From Rhodobium gokarnense (GTDB lineage Bacteria; Pseudomonadota; Alphaproteobacteria; Rhizobiales; Rhodobiaceae), in the NCBI RefSeq assembly GCF_025961475.1, contig NZ_JAOQNS010000003.1, forward strand, positions 72,501-136,500: DNA of 64,000 nt, written 5' to 3'. Positions within the stretch are counted from its first letter, which is position 1. Each line of letters starts with the position of its first letter. Below the pieces are notes generated by a model, which saw only the letters and a list, made by a program, of their open reading frames with translations, did no database searches and was not told the DNA's origin. Made by a program: the position numbers and the translations under genes. Below, piece by piece: positions 40,586 to 50,717 of this stretch.

Positions 40586-40810
40586 GATGGACCCTCAATG
40601 CCTTGCGCGGCCTCCTCCCCAGGTGGCCTTCGCGTTGATCGCGTCGCCTGCATACCACCCGCAGGGCGCAACCGAATTGATGTGAATCACATACCGCATT
40701 TAAGGGAGCGGCTTCCCTCCTTCAAGGCGGTGTCGAACGTGCCGCAGCGGCAGCGCTTACGCCCCAAATGCGGCCATTCGACGTTGTCTCACAAATCCTT
40801 TCAAATTCTT

Positions 40811-43066
40811 CTAATGGCTCTTAAACGCAGGTCGCCAGCGCTTCAAGAGAGCGGCATTACTGACCACCGAGATCGAGCTCATCGCCATCGCCGCACCGGC
40901 CAGTTCCGGCGACAGGAAGCCGAGGGCGGCCAGCGGCACGCCGACGACGTTGTAGACGAAGGCCCAGAAGAGGTTCTGGCGGATCTTGCGCCCGGTCGCG
41001 CGCGACACGTCGAGCGCGGCGGAGACGAGCCGCGGGTCCGGCCGCATCAGGGTGAGGCCCGCGGTCTCCATGGCGATGTCCGTGCCGGTGCCCATGGCAA
41101 TGCCGATGTCGGCGGCGGCGAGTGCCGGCGCATCGTTGATGCCGTCGCCGACCATGGCGACCACCCGGCCCTCCTTGCGCAGCGCCTCGACCCGGCCGCT
41201 CTTGTCTTCGGGACGCACCGGCCCCTGCCAGTCGTTGAGGCCGATATCGGCGGCAACGGACGCAGCAACACCGGCCGCATCGCCGGTCATCATCGTCGTC
41301 TCGATGCCGCGGCCCTTCAGCGCCGCAACGGCCTCGCGGGCCTCCTCGCGCACCGGGTCGGCAAGCGCGACGATGCCGAGGGCAACGCCGTCGCGGGCGA
41401 CCGTGACGACGGTTTCCGCACTGCTTTCACGTGCCGCCAGCAGGGCCTCGACCGGCGCCATATCGACGCCGTTCTCGGCCATCAGGGCGCTGTTGCCGAC
41501 CAGGACCGACGCGCCGTCGACGGTGGCGGAGACGCCCCGCCCGGCGATCGCCTTGAGGCCGGAGGATGGCGCCAGCGCAAGGCCCCGCTCCTCGGCGGCC
41601 ATTACGCTCGCCTTGGCCAGCGGGTGCTCGCTGGAGCGGTTGGCCGAAGCGGCGAGCGCCAGCACCTCGTTGTCAGAAATGCCGTCGGCAGCTTCCACGG
41701 CCGTGACCGCCGGCCGGCCTTCGGTCAGCGTCCCGGTCTTGTCGAAGACGACGGTGTCGACCCGGTGCGCCACTTCCAGCGCCTCGATGTCCTTGATGAG
41801 GACGCCGGCGCGGGCCGCCGCCCCGGTGCCGGCAACAAGCGCCGTTGGCGTCGCAAGGCCGAGCGCACAGGGGCAGGCAATGACGAGAACCGAGACGGCC
41901 GCAACGAGCGCTGTCTCGAAGGTGCCGCCGGCGACCATCCAGCCCGCGAAGGTGACAATGGCGATGGCGACGATCACCGGCACGAAGACGGCGGCGATGC
42001 GGTCGACCAGCCGCTGGATCGGCGCCTTGCCGACCTGGGCGGTTTCCACCAGCCGGATGATCCGGGCAAGGGTGGTGTCCTCGCCGACGGCGCCGGTCGA
42101 AACCTCCAGCGCGCCGGAACCGTTGATCGTCCCGGCCGTGACCTTGTCGCCGACGTCGCGCGCAACCGGCAGGCTCTCACCGGTGACGAGCGACTCGTCG
42201 AGCTCGCTGGCACCGGAGGAAATCGTGCCGTCGACCGGCACCCGCTCGCCCGGCCGCACCAGGACGATATCTCCGGGCGCGACGCGCTCGATCGGAACGA
42301 CCTCGGGCTGGCCATCGCGCAAGACGGTCGCCGTTTCGGGCCTCAGCGCCATCAGGGCGCGGATCGCGGCCGTGGTGGAGCGCTTGGCGCGGGCCTCGAT
42401 CAGCTTGCCGGTGAGGATGAGGGTGAGGATGACGGCGGCGGACTCGAAATAGAGCGCTCCGGCCGCCGACGGCCCCCGCTGGATCAGCAGCACCAGCGAA
42501 TAGAAATAGGCCGCCGAGGTGCCGAGCGAGACCAGCACGTCCATATTGGCCGAGCCGCCGCGCAGCGACTTGTAAGCGCCGATATAGAACCGCTGGCCGA
42601 CCAGTACCTGGACGGGCGTCGCCAGGGCGAGCTGGACCAGCGCCGGGATATACCAGTCGAGCCCGAACGCCATCGCCACCATGGAGACGATGAACGGCGC
42701 GGTGAGGACGACGGAGAGGGCCAGGAGCAGCATCATGCGCCGCTCCTGGGCATGCCGCGCCTGTTCGGAAGCCTCTTCCGCTTCGCGCCGCTTGGAGGCT
42801 GCCGTCTCGGCTTTCTTGGCCGTGAAGCCGGCCTTTTCCACGACGGCGATCAGCCGCGCGGTATCGACCTTTGCTGCGGGCACCACCTCGGCGCGCTCCA
42901 GCGCCAGGTTGACGCTGGCCGAACCGACGCCCTCGACCCGCGACAGCACCCGCTCGACGCGGGCCGAGCAGGCGGCGCAGGTCATGCCGCCGATTTCAAG
43001 GGTGATGGGATCCGCGGGCGGTGCCGGCTGAACCGGCGTGTCGGTGCGGGCTTCGGCAATGGTCAT
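40811..43066 (-). CDS. copA: Copper-exporting P1B-type ATPase CopA
   Basis: A 751-residue heavy-metal ATPase that pumps Cu(I) out of the cytoplasm. It has one N-terminal metal-binding domain (GMTCAACS at 27-34), eight membrane helices, the transport motif C398-P-C400 (VIACPCALGLATPTA), the phosphorylated Asp in D442-KTGTLTEG, SEHPLAKA and GDGINDAPALAAADIGIAMG, and the CopA-type MSSISVVSNA near the C-terminus. CPC with these helix-7/8 residues points to copper or silver. A CueR-type promoter lies upstream (43118-43148), although cueR is not in the window. Confidence 0.96.
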   Translation of the reverse strand: MTIAEARTDTPVQPAPPADPITLEIGGMTCAACSARVERVLSRVEGVGSASVNLALERAEVVPAAKVDTARLIAVVEKAGFTAKKAETAASKRREAEEASEQARHAQERRMMLLLALSVVLTAPFIVSMVAMAFGLDWYIPALVQLALATPVQVLVGQRFYIGAYKSLRGGSANMDVLVSLGTSAAYFYSLVLLIQRGPSAAGALYFESAAVILTLILTGKLIEARAKRSTTAAIRALMALRPETATVLRDGQPEVVPIERVAPGDIVLVRPGERVPVDGTISSGASELDESLVTGESLPVARDVGDKVTAGTINGSGALEVSTGAVGEDTTLARIIRLVETAQVGKAPIQRLVDRIAAVFVPVIVAIAIVTFAGWMVAGGTFETALVAAVSVLVIACPCALGLATPTALVAGTGAAARAGVLIKDIEALEVAHRVDTVVFDKTGTLTEGRPAVTAVEAADGISDNEVLALAASANRSSEHPLAKASVMAAEERGLALAPSSGLKAIAGRGVSATVDGASVLVGNSALMAENGVDMAPVEALLAARESSAETVVTVARDGVALGIVALADPVREEAREAVAALKGRGIETTMMTGDAAGVAASVAADIGLNDWQGPVRPEDKSGRVEALRKEGRVVAMVGDGINDAPALAAADIGIAMGTGTDIAMETAGLTLMRPDPRLVSAALDVSRATGRKIRQNLFWAFVYNVVGVPLAALGFLSPELAGAAMAMSSISVVSNAALLKRWRPAFKSH

Positions 43067-43117
43067 TTCAAGGAGCGTCCCTGCCGCCAGTTGAAGAAGG
43101 AAAGGGGTATTGACGCT

Positions 43118-43148
43118 CAGATAGGTCTTCCAGTCACTGGAAGGTCAA
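43118..43148 (-). promoter_or_regulatory. CueR/MerR-type promoter of copA
   Basis: On the minus strand, TTGACC (43143-43148) and TATCTG (43118-43123) are separated by 19 nt, the lengthened spacer typical of MerR-family targets. The spacer region is spanned by the dyad CTTCCAGT-G-ACTGGAAG (8-bp perfect arms). This matches known CueR operators in form and sits 52 bp before the copA start. Confidence 0.88.
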
Positions 43149-43212
43149 GATGCGGGCGCAAGGCAAGACGCGACAAAAGGGAACGGCGCGGGGATGCGCC
43201 GGTCCCGAAAAA

Positions 43213-44757
43213 CTAGTCCTTGTCGTGCCAGAACGGCCGCGTGTCGGCAAAGGCGTACCAGTCCTTGATGAGTTGCCGGTCGATTTCCGCCGCCCGCCGC
43301 TGGTGCCAGCCGAGCACCTGACCGCCGGCGAGCACCCGCCGACGCTCCTCCTCCGCCGTTGCCTCCGGCGCGCCCGGGATCGGCGCGGTCAGCCTCTCGA
43401 TCATCGTCTCGGCCATGGCGACGTCGTTGAGCCGGCCGAGATCGTCCTGCAGGGCCGCAAGGCGCTTGTTGTAGCGCTCCTGCTTCTTGCCCGGGAACAG
43501 CCCGCCGAAGAACTCGACCGCATAGCGCATCTTCTTGACCGCAATCCGCACCCGGTGACGCTTTTCCGCCGACAGTTTCTCGAATTTCCTGCCCCGCTTC
43601 AGGAGCTTGGCGTGCAGCGTGTCGAGCGAGCGCCGAGCGAAGGCGACGACCGGCATCTTGGCGGCCTCCGTCAGCCCCGGCCGGGTCTCCATGAAGCGGC
43701 AGAGATCGATGAGGAGCGCGCCGTAGCGCTCCGACGACAGCGCCGCGGCCACCTCCTCATAGGCGGCGGCGCGCAGGATCTCGCCGCGGGCGATCAGCGC
43801 GTCGAGGAGGCTGGTGTCCTCCATCGTCGCCATTACCGGGTCGAAGAGATCGGCCTTCAACACGTCGAGATCGCGCGCCGGGCCCATGGACGAGCCGAGC
43901 CAGCGCACCTCTTCGCTCAGCGGTGTGAGGACATCTCCGTCGACGACATCCTTGAAGGTGCCGAAGGCCGAGCGCAGGCGCCGCGCCGCCACCCGCGACT
44001 GGTGCACGCCCTCGATGTGGCAGTTGACCCGCGCGCACTCGTCATTGGCGGTGAGGTGCGACAGGCAGGTGCCGACGATGGCCGACAGCGCCTCCCCGGC
44101 GGTCATCTGCGGATCGAGGTCGAGCTTTTCCGCCTTCGACCAGGGCTTCAGCTTGGACGCCGCCAGGCGATAGCCGGCGTCGGATTTGGAAAAGAGGTGC
44201 AGCCGCGTCGGCACCACCGCGTTGATCGCTTCGGCTTCGGCAAAGAGCGCGGCCGGATCGCCATCCTTGAGCTCCAGTTCCAGCTCGCAGAAATGAAGCC
44301 GCGCATCGCCGGCCATGATCGTGCCGTCGTCATAGGCCAGTTCGATCTCCGCCCCGTCGGCGGCAAATGTCCGTGTCTCGCGGGTCACTTCGGACGAGAA
44401 CACCGGGGCGACGTCCGCCGACGTCAGCCCGCGCACGGGTTCAGGCAGCGCTTCGTCGATAACCAGGGAGGGATCCGGCACGGCGTCCGGCACGATCGCT
44501 TCCCATTCGGTCCGCGAAATGCCGCTGTCGCCGGGATCGCGCAGCTTGATGGTCTGGCGATAGGTGCTGCCGTCGTGGCGGATGCGCAGGTCGACCCCGA
44601 GGCCGCGCAGCGCTTGCTCCGCCGTATCGAAATAGGTGTTGTGGAGGGTCTTCTTCCTGCCCCGGCCGAGCTTCTTCCACCAGGCGGATTTGCGCAGGCG
44701 CGCCATTCTCTCCGGATCGATACGCAACTTCAGTTCGATCTCGCGCGGCGTCGTCAT
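43213..44757 (-). CDS. CYTH and CHAD domain protein
   Basis: A 514-residue cytoplasmic protein. The N-terminal CYTH domain (about 1-205) begins with the triphosphate-tunnel motif REIELKLRID and contains YFDTAEQALRGLGVDLRIR; such proteins hydrolyse inorganic triphosphate. The C-terminal CHAD domain (about 215-500) is helical and rich in conserved His and Arg (HQSRVAARRLRSAFGTFK, HRVRIAVKKMRYAVEFFG), and binds polyphosphate. This fusion is YgiF-like. It is the first gene of its strand here and is divergent from parA; copA follows 146 bp downstream with its own promoter. Confidence 0.93.
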   Translation of the reverse strand: MTTPREIELKLRIDPERMARLRKSAWWKKLGRGRKKTLHNTYFDTAEQALRGLGVDLRIRHDGSTYRQTIKLRDPGDSGISRTEWEAIVPDAVPDPSLVIDEALPEPVRGLTSADVAPVFSSEVTRETRTFAADGAEIELAYDDGTIMAGDARLHFCELELELKDGDPAALFAEAEAINAVVPTRLHLFSKSDAGYRLAASKLKPWSKAEKLDLDPQMTAGEALSAIVGTCLSHLTANDECARVNCHIEGVHQSRVAARRLRSAFGTFKDVVDGDVLTPLSEEVRWLGSSMGPARDLDVLKADLFDPVMATMEDTSLLDALIARGEILRAAAYEEVAAALSSERYGALLIDLCRFMETRPGLTEAAKMPVVAFARRSLDTLHAKLLKRGRKFEKLSAEKRHRVRIAVKKMRYAVEFFGGLFPGKKQERYNKRLAALQDDLGRLNDVAMAETMIERLTAPIPGAPEATAEEERRRVLAGGQVLGWHQRRAAEIDRQLIKDWYAFADTRPFWHDKD

Positions 44758-44983
44758 ATGTCCCTCGGTCTTTTTCTTACGCGCCGACGGCCGGCACCCC
44801 GTTGCCCTTTCTAAGCGTTTCGGGGCGGCCCGTCACGCCCCCGGCGCATCGGCTGCGACCTTTGCGACCCTGCAAGGAAATAGGCGCGGCCCCTCGACAA
44901 GGCTCTGCGTTTTGGCCGACAGTGGCGGCAATCGAGGCCCGCCGGCACCGCCGGTCCCCATTCGGAGGCAGGAACCCCCAAAG

Positions 44984-45661
44984 ATGGCCCGCCGCATCCT
45001 CTTCACCTCGCAAAAGGGCGGCGTCGGCAAGTCGACGCTCGCCCGCGCCGCCGCCGTCGCCCTTGCCGCCAGGGGCCGCAAGGTCCTGCTTGCCGATTTC
45101 GACGAAGCCCAGCAGACGGTGATGCGCTGGAACGCCCAGCGCCGCGCCCGCGGCCTGGAGCCTGAACTCGATGCGGCGGTGTTTTCCAAGAAGAAGAAGC
45201 TGCGCGGCGTCGACGATAGCTATGACGACATCGTCATCGACACGCGCGGCCACCACGACGAGGCGACGCTGGAGCTTGCCGGTGCCTCGGACGTTGTCTT
45301 CCTGCCGGCGAGCTTTTCCAGCGATGACCTCTTCCCGACGTTGAGGGTCGTGGCGAGCTTGCGCGAGACCGGCGTCGCGCCCGAGCGCGTTGCCATCGTC
45401 TTCTGCCGCACCGGCGGCTCCAAGCGCCAGGAGGAGCAGGCACGCTCGGTGCTGGAAATGAACCGCATCGCGGCGCTGTCAGAGGCCCTGCCGCAAAAGG
45501 ACGGCTTCGTCACCGCCTACGCCACCGGCCGCACCGGCGCCGAGGCCCCGAACCGGTACCTGCGCGCCGCAGCAAAAGCCGTCGACGACGCCATGCTGGA
45601 CTTCATCGACAAGGTGGCGGTGGAGAAAAAGCGCGGGAAGAAGAAGGCCGCGAAGGCCTGA
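44984..45661 (+). CDS. Orphan ParA/MinD-like ATPase
   Basis: A 225-residue P-loop ATPase of the ParA family. It starts with the deviant Walker A KGGVGKST (residues 11-18), has FDEAQQTVMRWNAQRRARG and the Walker B-like IVIDTRGHHDEATLELA. The Lys-rich tail (KKRGKKKAAKA) may bind DNA or membrane. There is no parB partner or parS-like site next to it, so it is an orphan; VirC1-like or protein-positioning ParA relatives are possible. The frame is open upstream to 44636, but family homology begins at ATG 44984. It converges with argE. Confidence 0.88.
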   Translation: MARRILFTSQKGGVGKSTLARAAAVALAARGRKVLLADFDEAQQTVMRWNAQRRARGLEPELDAAVFSKKKKLRGVDDSYDDIVIDTRGHHDEATLELAGASDVVFLPASFSSDDLFPTLRVVASLRETGVAPERVAIVFCRTGGSKRQEEQARSVLEMNRIAALSEALPQKDGFVTAYATGRTGAEAPNRYLRAAAKAVDDAMLDFIDKVAVEKKRGKKKAAKA

Positions 45662-45670
45662 GCGACAGCC

Positions 45671-46828
45671 TTACTTCAAATGCTCAACTAAACGCCGCAC
45701 GAAGTCCGTGCCGGCCTGAAGCTGGTCGAGCGAGAGGAACTCGTCCGGCTGGTGGGCCTGGTCGATGGAGCCGGGCCCGCAGATGACGGTGGCGAACCCC
45801 GCCTTCTGGAACTGGCCGGCCTCGGCACAAAAGGCAGCGCCGCGCACCTCGTTGTCGCCGGTCAGCATGCGCGCCAGCCGCTCCGCCTCGTTCTCCGCCT
45901 CCGGCCTCAGGCCGGGCACGACGGAGCGGACCTCGATGTCGATGCCGGTCTCCGGCGCCACCGACCGCATCGCCGGCACCACGGTCTTGCGCACATGGGC
46001 CTCGAAGCGCTGCAGATAGGCTTCCGGGTCTTCCTCCGGCAGGGCACGGATGTCGGTGACGAAGCGGCATTCCCTAGCGACGATGTTGGACGCCGTGCCG
46101 CCGTTGAGGAGCCCGACATGGATCGTGGTGAAGGGCGGATCGTAGGCCGGGTTTTCGACGGCCGTCCCCTTCCCCTCCTCCATCATGTCTTCCAGGAAGG
46201 TGACGAGCCGGGCGGCGATCATGGTCGCGGAGACGCCGCGCGGGATCTGGCTGGAATGCACCGAATGGCCGGTCACGGTCGTCGTAAAGACCAGGATGCT
46301 CTTGTGGCCGGTGATCACCTTCATGGAGCTCGGCTCGCCGACGATGACGGCGACCGACGGCGGCAGTTCGGCCGCCATTTCCGCGATCATCTCCGGCGCA
46401 CCGAGGCAGCCGACCTCCTCGTCATAGGAGAGCGCCAGGTGGATCGGACGTGACAGCCCCGCCCGCTTCATCTCCGGCACCAGCGAAAGCGCGATCGCCA
46501 AAAACCCCTTCATGTCGCAGGTGCCGCGGCCGAAGAGTTTTCCGCCCCGTTCAGTCAGCGTGAACGGATCGCTCGACCAGTGCTGGCCATCGACCGGGAC
46601 GACGTCCGTATGACCGGAAAGCACGACACCGCCGGCCACATTCGGTCCGATGGTGGCGTAGAGATTGGCCTTGGAGCCGTCGGCGTTCGGGACGATCCGC
46701 GCCTCAATGCCGAGATGGGCGAGATAGCCGGCGACGAAGTCGATCAGCGCCCGGTTGGAGTCCCGCGACACGGTCGGAAAGCCGACGAGCTTTGCCAGCA
46801 TCTCCCGCGGGGTCAGTTCCTTCATCAT
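45671..46828 (-). CDS. argE: Acetylornithine deacetylase ArgE
   Basis: An M20-family zinc hydrolase of 385 residues that removes acetyl from N2-acetylornithine. It shows the metal ligands in LSGHTDVVPVD, GRGTCDMKGFLA and the catalytic YDEEVGCLGAPEM, with the dimerisation lid GHSVHSSQIPRGVSA and final PGSIDQAHQPDEFL. It starts 20 bp after dppF and is probably transcribed with the dipeptide transporter, so a role in using imported peptides or acetylated amino acids is possible in place of arginine synthesis. Start ATG 46828 or 46825. Confidence 0.9.
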   Translation of the reverse strand: MMKELTPREMLAKLVGFPTVSRDSNRALIDFVAGYLAHLGIEARIVPNADGSKANLYATIGPNVAGGVVLSGHTDVVPVDGQHWSSDPFTLTERGGKLFGRGTCDMKGFLAIALSLVPEMKRAGLSRPIHLALSYDEEVGCLGAPEMIAEMAAELPPSVAVIVGEPSSMKVITGHKSILVFTTTVTGHSVHSSQIPRGVSATMIAARLVTFLEDMMEEGKGTAVENPAYDPPFTTIHVGLLNGGTASNIVARECRFVTDIRALPEEDPEAYLQRFEAHVRKTVVPAMRSVAPETGIDIEVRSVVPGLRPEAENEAERLARMLTGDNEVRGAAFCAEAGQFQKAGFATVICGPGSIDQAHQPDEFLSLDQLQAGTDFVRRLVEHLK

Positions 46829-46847
46829 TGCCGTGACGCCCGCCGGG

Positions 46848-47819
46848 TCATATCCGGCCTTCTTCGATGCCGTGGCAGGCGACCAGTGTCTCGCCGTCCG
46901 CAAGCACCTCCGGCACTTCCTCGCGGCAGCGCTGGTTGGCGTAGGGGCAGCGCGGATGGAAGGCGCAGCCGGAGGGCGGGTCGATCGGCGACGGCAGTTC
47001 GCCCTCAAGCTGGATGCGCTCGCGGGCAAGGGTCGGATCGGCGATCGGCGTCGCGGACAGCAGCGCCCGCGTATAGGGGTGGCGCGGGTTCGAAAAAATC
47101 TCGTCGACCGAGCCCTTCTCCACCGCCCGGCCGAGATACATCACCATGACGCCGTCGGCGACGTGCTTCACGACCGAAAGGTCGTGCGAGATGAAGAGAT
47201 AGGTGAGCTGGAACTCCTGCTGCAGGTCGTAGAGGAGGTTGAGGATCTGCGCCTGGATAGAGACGTCGAGGGCCGAGACCGGCTCGTCCAGCACGATGAT
47301 CTTCGGCTCCAGCATCAGCGCGCGGGCGACCGCGATGCGCTGGCGCTGGCCGCCGGAGAACATGTGCGGATAGCGCCCGTAATGCTCCGGCCGGAGCCCC
47401 ACCTGGGCCAGCATCTTCTTGGCCTTGTCCCGCCGCTCGGCGGCTGAGAGGTCGGTGTTGATGACCAGCGGCTCTTCCAGCGCCTTGCCGATCTTCTGGC
47501 GCGGATTGAGCGAGCCGACCGGGTCCTGGAAGACGATCTGCACTGCCCGCCGCAGCTTCCGGCGCTCGTGGCCGGAGGCCGAGAGCACGTCGATGCCGTC
47601 GATGGTCAGGTGCCCCGCCGTCGGCGGCTCGATCATGGTGACAAGCCGGGCGAGCGTGGACTTGCCGCAGCCGGATTCGCCGACGATGGCGAGCGTCTCG
47701 CCCTCTCCGACGGCAAAGCTCGCCTGCGCCAGTGCCTTCAGCTCGGCCGGCTTTGAGAACGGCCCGCGCGAGACCAGGTAGTGGCGCGCCAGATCGGTTG
47801 CTTCGATGACCGCCGTCAC
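46848..47819 (-). CDS. dppF: Dipeptide ABC transporter ATP-binding protein DppF
   Basis: A 323-residue ATPase of the Dpp/Opp peptide importer. It has Walker [10 protein letters not shown], signature [15 protein letters not shown], Walker [14 protein letters not shown], switch ISHDLSVV and the C-terminal oligopeptide/dipeptide domain with [17 protein letters not shown], whose cysteines bind an iron-sulfur cluster in relatives. The start overlaps the dppD stop by 4 bp. It ends 20 bp before argE. Confidence 0.93.
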   Translation of the reverse strand: MTAVIEATDLARHYLVSRGPFSKPAELKALAQASFAVGEGETLAIVGESGCGKSTLARLVTMIEPPTAGHLTIDGIDVLSASGHERRKLRRAVQIVFQDPVGSLNPRQKIGKALEEPLVINTDLSAAERRDKAKKMLAQVGLRPEHYGRYPHMFSGGQRQRIAVARALMLEPKIIVLDEPVSALDVSIQAQILNLLYDLQQEFQLTYLFISHDLSVVKHVADGVMVMYLGRAVEKGSVDEIFSNPRHPYTRALLSATPIADPTLARERIQLEGELPSPIDPPSGCAFHPRCPYANQRCREEVPEVLADGETLVACHGIEEGRI

Positions 47820-48787
47820 GCCGCTTCCTCCCCGTTGATCGGATAATGGCAGAGCGCCTCGCCGAGCTCCGGCCCGGTGCGGGGCGGCACCACGCGGCGG
47901 CAGCGCTCGTCGGCATAGCCGCAGCGCGGATTGAAGAGGCAGCCGTCGGGCTGGTCGCCGAGGCCCGGCACGACGCCGGGGATCTGCGGCAGCCGTCCGC
48001 GCCCGGCCCGCTCCGGCAGGGCGGCAAGGAGCGCGGCCGTATAGGGATGGTGCGGCGCCTGGAAGAGGCCGCGGATCGACTGGCGCTCGACCTGCTGGCC
48101 GGCATACTGGACGACGACCCGTTCCGCCGTCTCGGCGACGACGCCCATGTCGTGGGTGATCAGCACCAGCGCCATGCCGGTGTCCTTCTGCAGGCTGATC
48201 AGCAGCTCCAGGATCTGCGCCTGGATGGTGACGTCGAGCGCCGTCGTCGGCTCGTCGGCGATCAAAAGCTTCGGCTGGCAGGAGATCGCCATGGCGATCA
48301 TCACCCGCTGGCTCATGCCGCCGGAAAGCTGGTGCGGAAAGGCGGAGAGCCGCTGCGCCGGCTCCGGGATGCCGACGGCTTCGAGCAGTTCGATGGAGCG
48401 CTTGCGCCGCGCCGACCGGTCAAGCCCGAGATGGGTCTTCAGCGCCTCGCCGATCTGGAAGCCGACCGTGAAGCACGGATTGAGGCTGGCGATCGGCTCC
48501 TGGAAGATCATCGACATGTCGCGGCCGATGATCTTGCGCCGCGAGCGCGCGTCGAGCTTCCGAAGGTCATGGCCGTTGAACGCCATCAGGTCGGCGGTGA
48601 CGGTCGCCGTCTTCGGCAACAGACCCATCACCGCCAGCATCGCCACCGACTTGCCGGAGCCGGATTCGCCGACGATCGCCAGCCGCTCGCCGGTGTCGAC
48701 GGAAAAGTCCACCGAATCGACCGCCCGGAACGGTCCCTGCGCCGTCTCGAAGGTGACGGAGAGATTGCGGATATCGAGGAGGGCCAT
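47816..48787 (-). CDS. dppD: Dipeptide ABC transporter ATP-binding protein DppD
   Basis: A 323-residue partner of DppF. Walker [10 protein letters not shown], signature [14 protein letters not shown], Walker [14 protein letters not shown], switch ITHDMGVV and the C-terminal cysteine segment [17 protein letters not shown] are all present. The two ATPases are expected to form a heterodimer under the DppBC channel. It follows dppC by 3 bp and overlaps dppF by 4 bp. Confidence 0.93.
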   Translation of the reverse strand: MALLDIRNLSVTFETAQGPFRAVDSVDFSVDTGERLAIVGESGSGKSVAMLAVMGLLPKTATVTADLMAFNGHDLRKLDARSRRKIIGRDMSMIFQEPIASLNPCFTVGFQIGEALKTHLGLDRSARRKRSIELLEAVGIPEPAQRLSAFPHQLSGGMSQRVMIAMAISCQPKLLIADEPTTALDVTIQAQILELLISLQKDTGMALVLITHDMGVVAETAERVVVQYAGQQVERQSIRGLFQAPHHPYTAALLAALPERAGRGRLPQIPGVVPGLGDQPDGCLFNPRCGYADERCRRVVPPRTGPELGEALCHYPINGEEAA

Positions 48788-48790
48788 CGC

Positions 48791-49702
48791 TCAGCTCCTC
48801 TTCAGCTTCGGATCGAGGGCGTCACGGAGGCCGTCACCAATGAGGTTGATGGCGAGCACCGTTGTCAGGATGGCAACGCCCGGGAAGGTCACCACCCACC
48901 AGGCGCGCAGGATGAACTCGCGCGCCTCGGCGAGCATCGTGCCCCATTCCGGGGTCGGCGGCTGGGCGCCGACGCCAAGGAAGCCGAGCGCGGCGGCATC
49001 GAGGATGGCGGAGGAAAAGGCGAGCGTTGCCTGCACGATCAGCGGCGCCAGGCAGTTCGGCAGGATGGTGCGGATCATCACCCGGAGCGGTCCCGCCCCG
49101 GCGACCCGGGCCGCCACCACATAATCGCGCGAGCGCTCCGACATCACCGAGGCCCGCGTCAGGCGGACGAAATGCGGCTGCAGGATGATGCCGATGGCGA
49201 TCATCGCGTTCATCAGGCCGGGCCCGAGGATGGCGACGAGGACGAGGGCGAGCAACAGGCTTGGGAACGACAGGATGACGTCCATGATGCGCATGATCAC
49301 GGTGTCGACCCAGCCCCCGAAATAGCCGGAGATGAGGCCTAAGAGGATGCCGCCGGCAAGGGCAATGGCGACCACCATGCAGCCGATGAAGAGCGAGAAC
49401 TGGGTGCCGTAGATGAGCCGCGAGAGCATGTCGCGGCCGACGGCGTCGGTGCCGAGCAGGTAGTCGATGCGCCCGCCCTCCTGCCAGAACGGCGGCAAGA
49501 GCAGCGCGTCGCGGTACTGGTGGATCGGATCGTGCGGCGCCAGCAGCGGCGCCAGCAGTGCCACCACGACCAGCGCGACAAAGACGAAAAGGCCGACGAC
49601 CGCGCCCCGGTTCTCGCGGAAATAGAACCAGAATTCCTTCAGGAGCGCGACGGTGGGGTTCTGCTGGGGCGCCGGGGCGGCGTCGGCGGTTCGATCGCTC
49701 AT
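48791..49702 (-). CDS. dppC: Dipeptide ABC transporter permease DppC
   Basis: A 303-residue inner-membrane permease. The N-terminal OppC_N helix (AVVGLFVFVALVVVALLAPL) is followed by HPIHQYRD-like DPIHQYRDALL, the domain GTDAVGRDMLSRLIYG, and the EAA coupling loop around VAGAGPLRVMIRTILPN. It pairs with DppB. It lies 4 bp after dppB and 3 bp before dppD. Confidence 0.93.
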   Translation of the reverse strand: MSDRTADAAPAPQQNPTVALLKEFWFYFRENRGAVVGLFVFVALVVVALLAPLLAPHDPIHQYRDALLLPPFWQEGGRIDYLLGTDAVGRDMLSRLIYGTQFSLFIGCMVVAIALAGGILLGLISGYFGGWVDTVIMRIMDVILSFPSLLLALVLVAILGPGLMNAMIAIGIILQPHFVRLTRASVMSERSRDYVVAARVAGAGPLRVMIRTILPNCLAPLIVQATLAFSSAILDAAALGFLGVGAQPPTPEWGTMLAEAREFILRAWWVVTFPGVAILTTVLAINLIGDGLRDALDPKLKRS

Positions 49703-49706
49703 GGCG

Positions 49707-50717
49707 CTACCTCTTGTGCCGGATTCTGGGGTTGATGAGGCCGTAGAGGATGTCGACGGAAAGGTTCACCAGCATCACCAGCGAGGCGATCAGCAGGAGC
49801 CCGCCCTGCACGGCCGGATAGTCGCGCCGGGAGACCGAATCGATCATCCACTTGCCGACCCCGGGCCAGGAAAAGATCGTCTCGGTCAGGATCGCGCCGG
49901 CCAGGAGCACGCCGACCTGCAGGCCGATGGTGGTGATCACCGGGATCATCGCGTTGCGAAGGGCATGGAGCCCGATCACCCGGCGCGGCGCGAGGCCCTT
50001 GGCCCGTGCCGTGCGCACATAGTCCTCGCCGAGCACCTCCAGCATCGCCGAGCGGGTCTGGCGGGCGATGACGGCAAGCGGAATGGTGCCGAGCACGATG
50101 GTCGGCAGGATCAGGTGTTCGACCGCACTGGCAAAGGCGCCCTTCTGACCGGAGAGCAGCGAGTCGATCAGCATGAAGCCGGTGACCGGCTCGAAGAAGA
50201 ACATGAATGATATTCGCCCCGACACCGGCGTCCATCCGAGCGTGCCGGAAAAGACGATGATGAGCAGCAGCCCCCACCAGAAGATCGGCATCGAATAGCC
50301 GGTCAGCGCCGTCGCCATGACGGTGTGGTCGAACACCGAGCCGCGCCGGACGGCGGCGATGATGCCGGCCGGCAGGCCGACGGCGATGGCGAAGATGATG
50401 GCGCAGATGGAAAGTTCCAGCGTCGCCGGGAACAGCGTGAAGAACTCGTCGAACACCGGCCGCTTGGTGACGATCGAGCGGCCGAGATCCCCCTGCAGCA
50501 CGTCACCGACGAAGGTCAGGTACTGCTGCCAGATCGGCTGGTCGAAGCCCATCAGGTGCATGAGCTGGGCGTGCCGTTCGGGCGTCACGCCGCGCTCGCC
50601 GGCGAGCAGCTCGATGGGGTCGCCGGGCAACAGCCGGATGAACAGGAACGCGATGATGGTGACGCCGATGAATGTCGGCACAAGCACGGCGATGCGGTTA
50701 AGAAGAAAGCGCAGCAT
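49707..50717 (-). CDS. dppB: Dipeptide ABC transporter permease DppB
   Basis: A 336-residue permease with six helices. It shows the conserved start LLNRIAVLVPTFIGVTIIAF, the GDLGRSIVTKRPV segment, and the EAA loop DYVRTARAKGLAPRRVIGLH. It is the first gene after the terminator that follows dppA, so its level may be lower than that of the binding protein. Confidence 0.93.
   Translation of the reverse strand: MLRFLLNRIAVLVPTFIGVTIIAFLFIRLLPGDPIELLAGERGVTPERHAQLMHLMGFDQPIWQQYLTFVGDVLQGDLGRSIVTKRPVFDEFFTLFPATLELSICAIIFAIAVGLPAGIIAAVRRGSVFDHTVMATALTGYSMPIFWWGLLLIIVFSGTLGWTPVSGRISFMFFFEPVTGFMLIDSLLSGQKGAFASAVEHLILPTIVLGTIPLAVIARQTRSAMLEVLGEDYVRTARAKGLAPRRVIGLHALRNAMIPVITTIGLQVGVLLAGAILTETIFSWPGVGKWMIDSVSRRDYPAVQGGLLLIASLVMLVNLSVDILYGLINPRIRHKR

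Noticed and set aside
40574-43216. An 880-codon open frame on the plus strand opposite copA
   Set aside because: The minus-strand frame encodes a complete CopA with all motifs; this one is its shadow.
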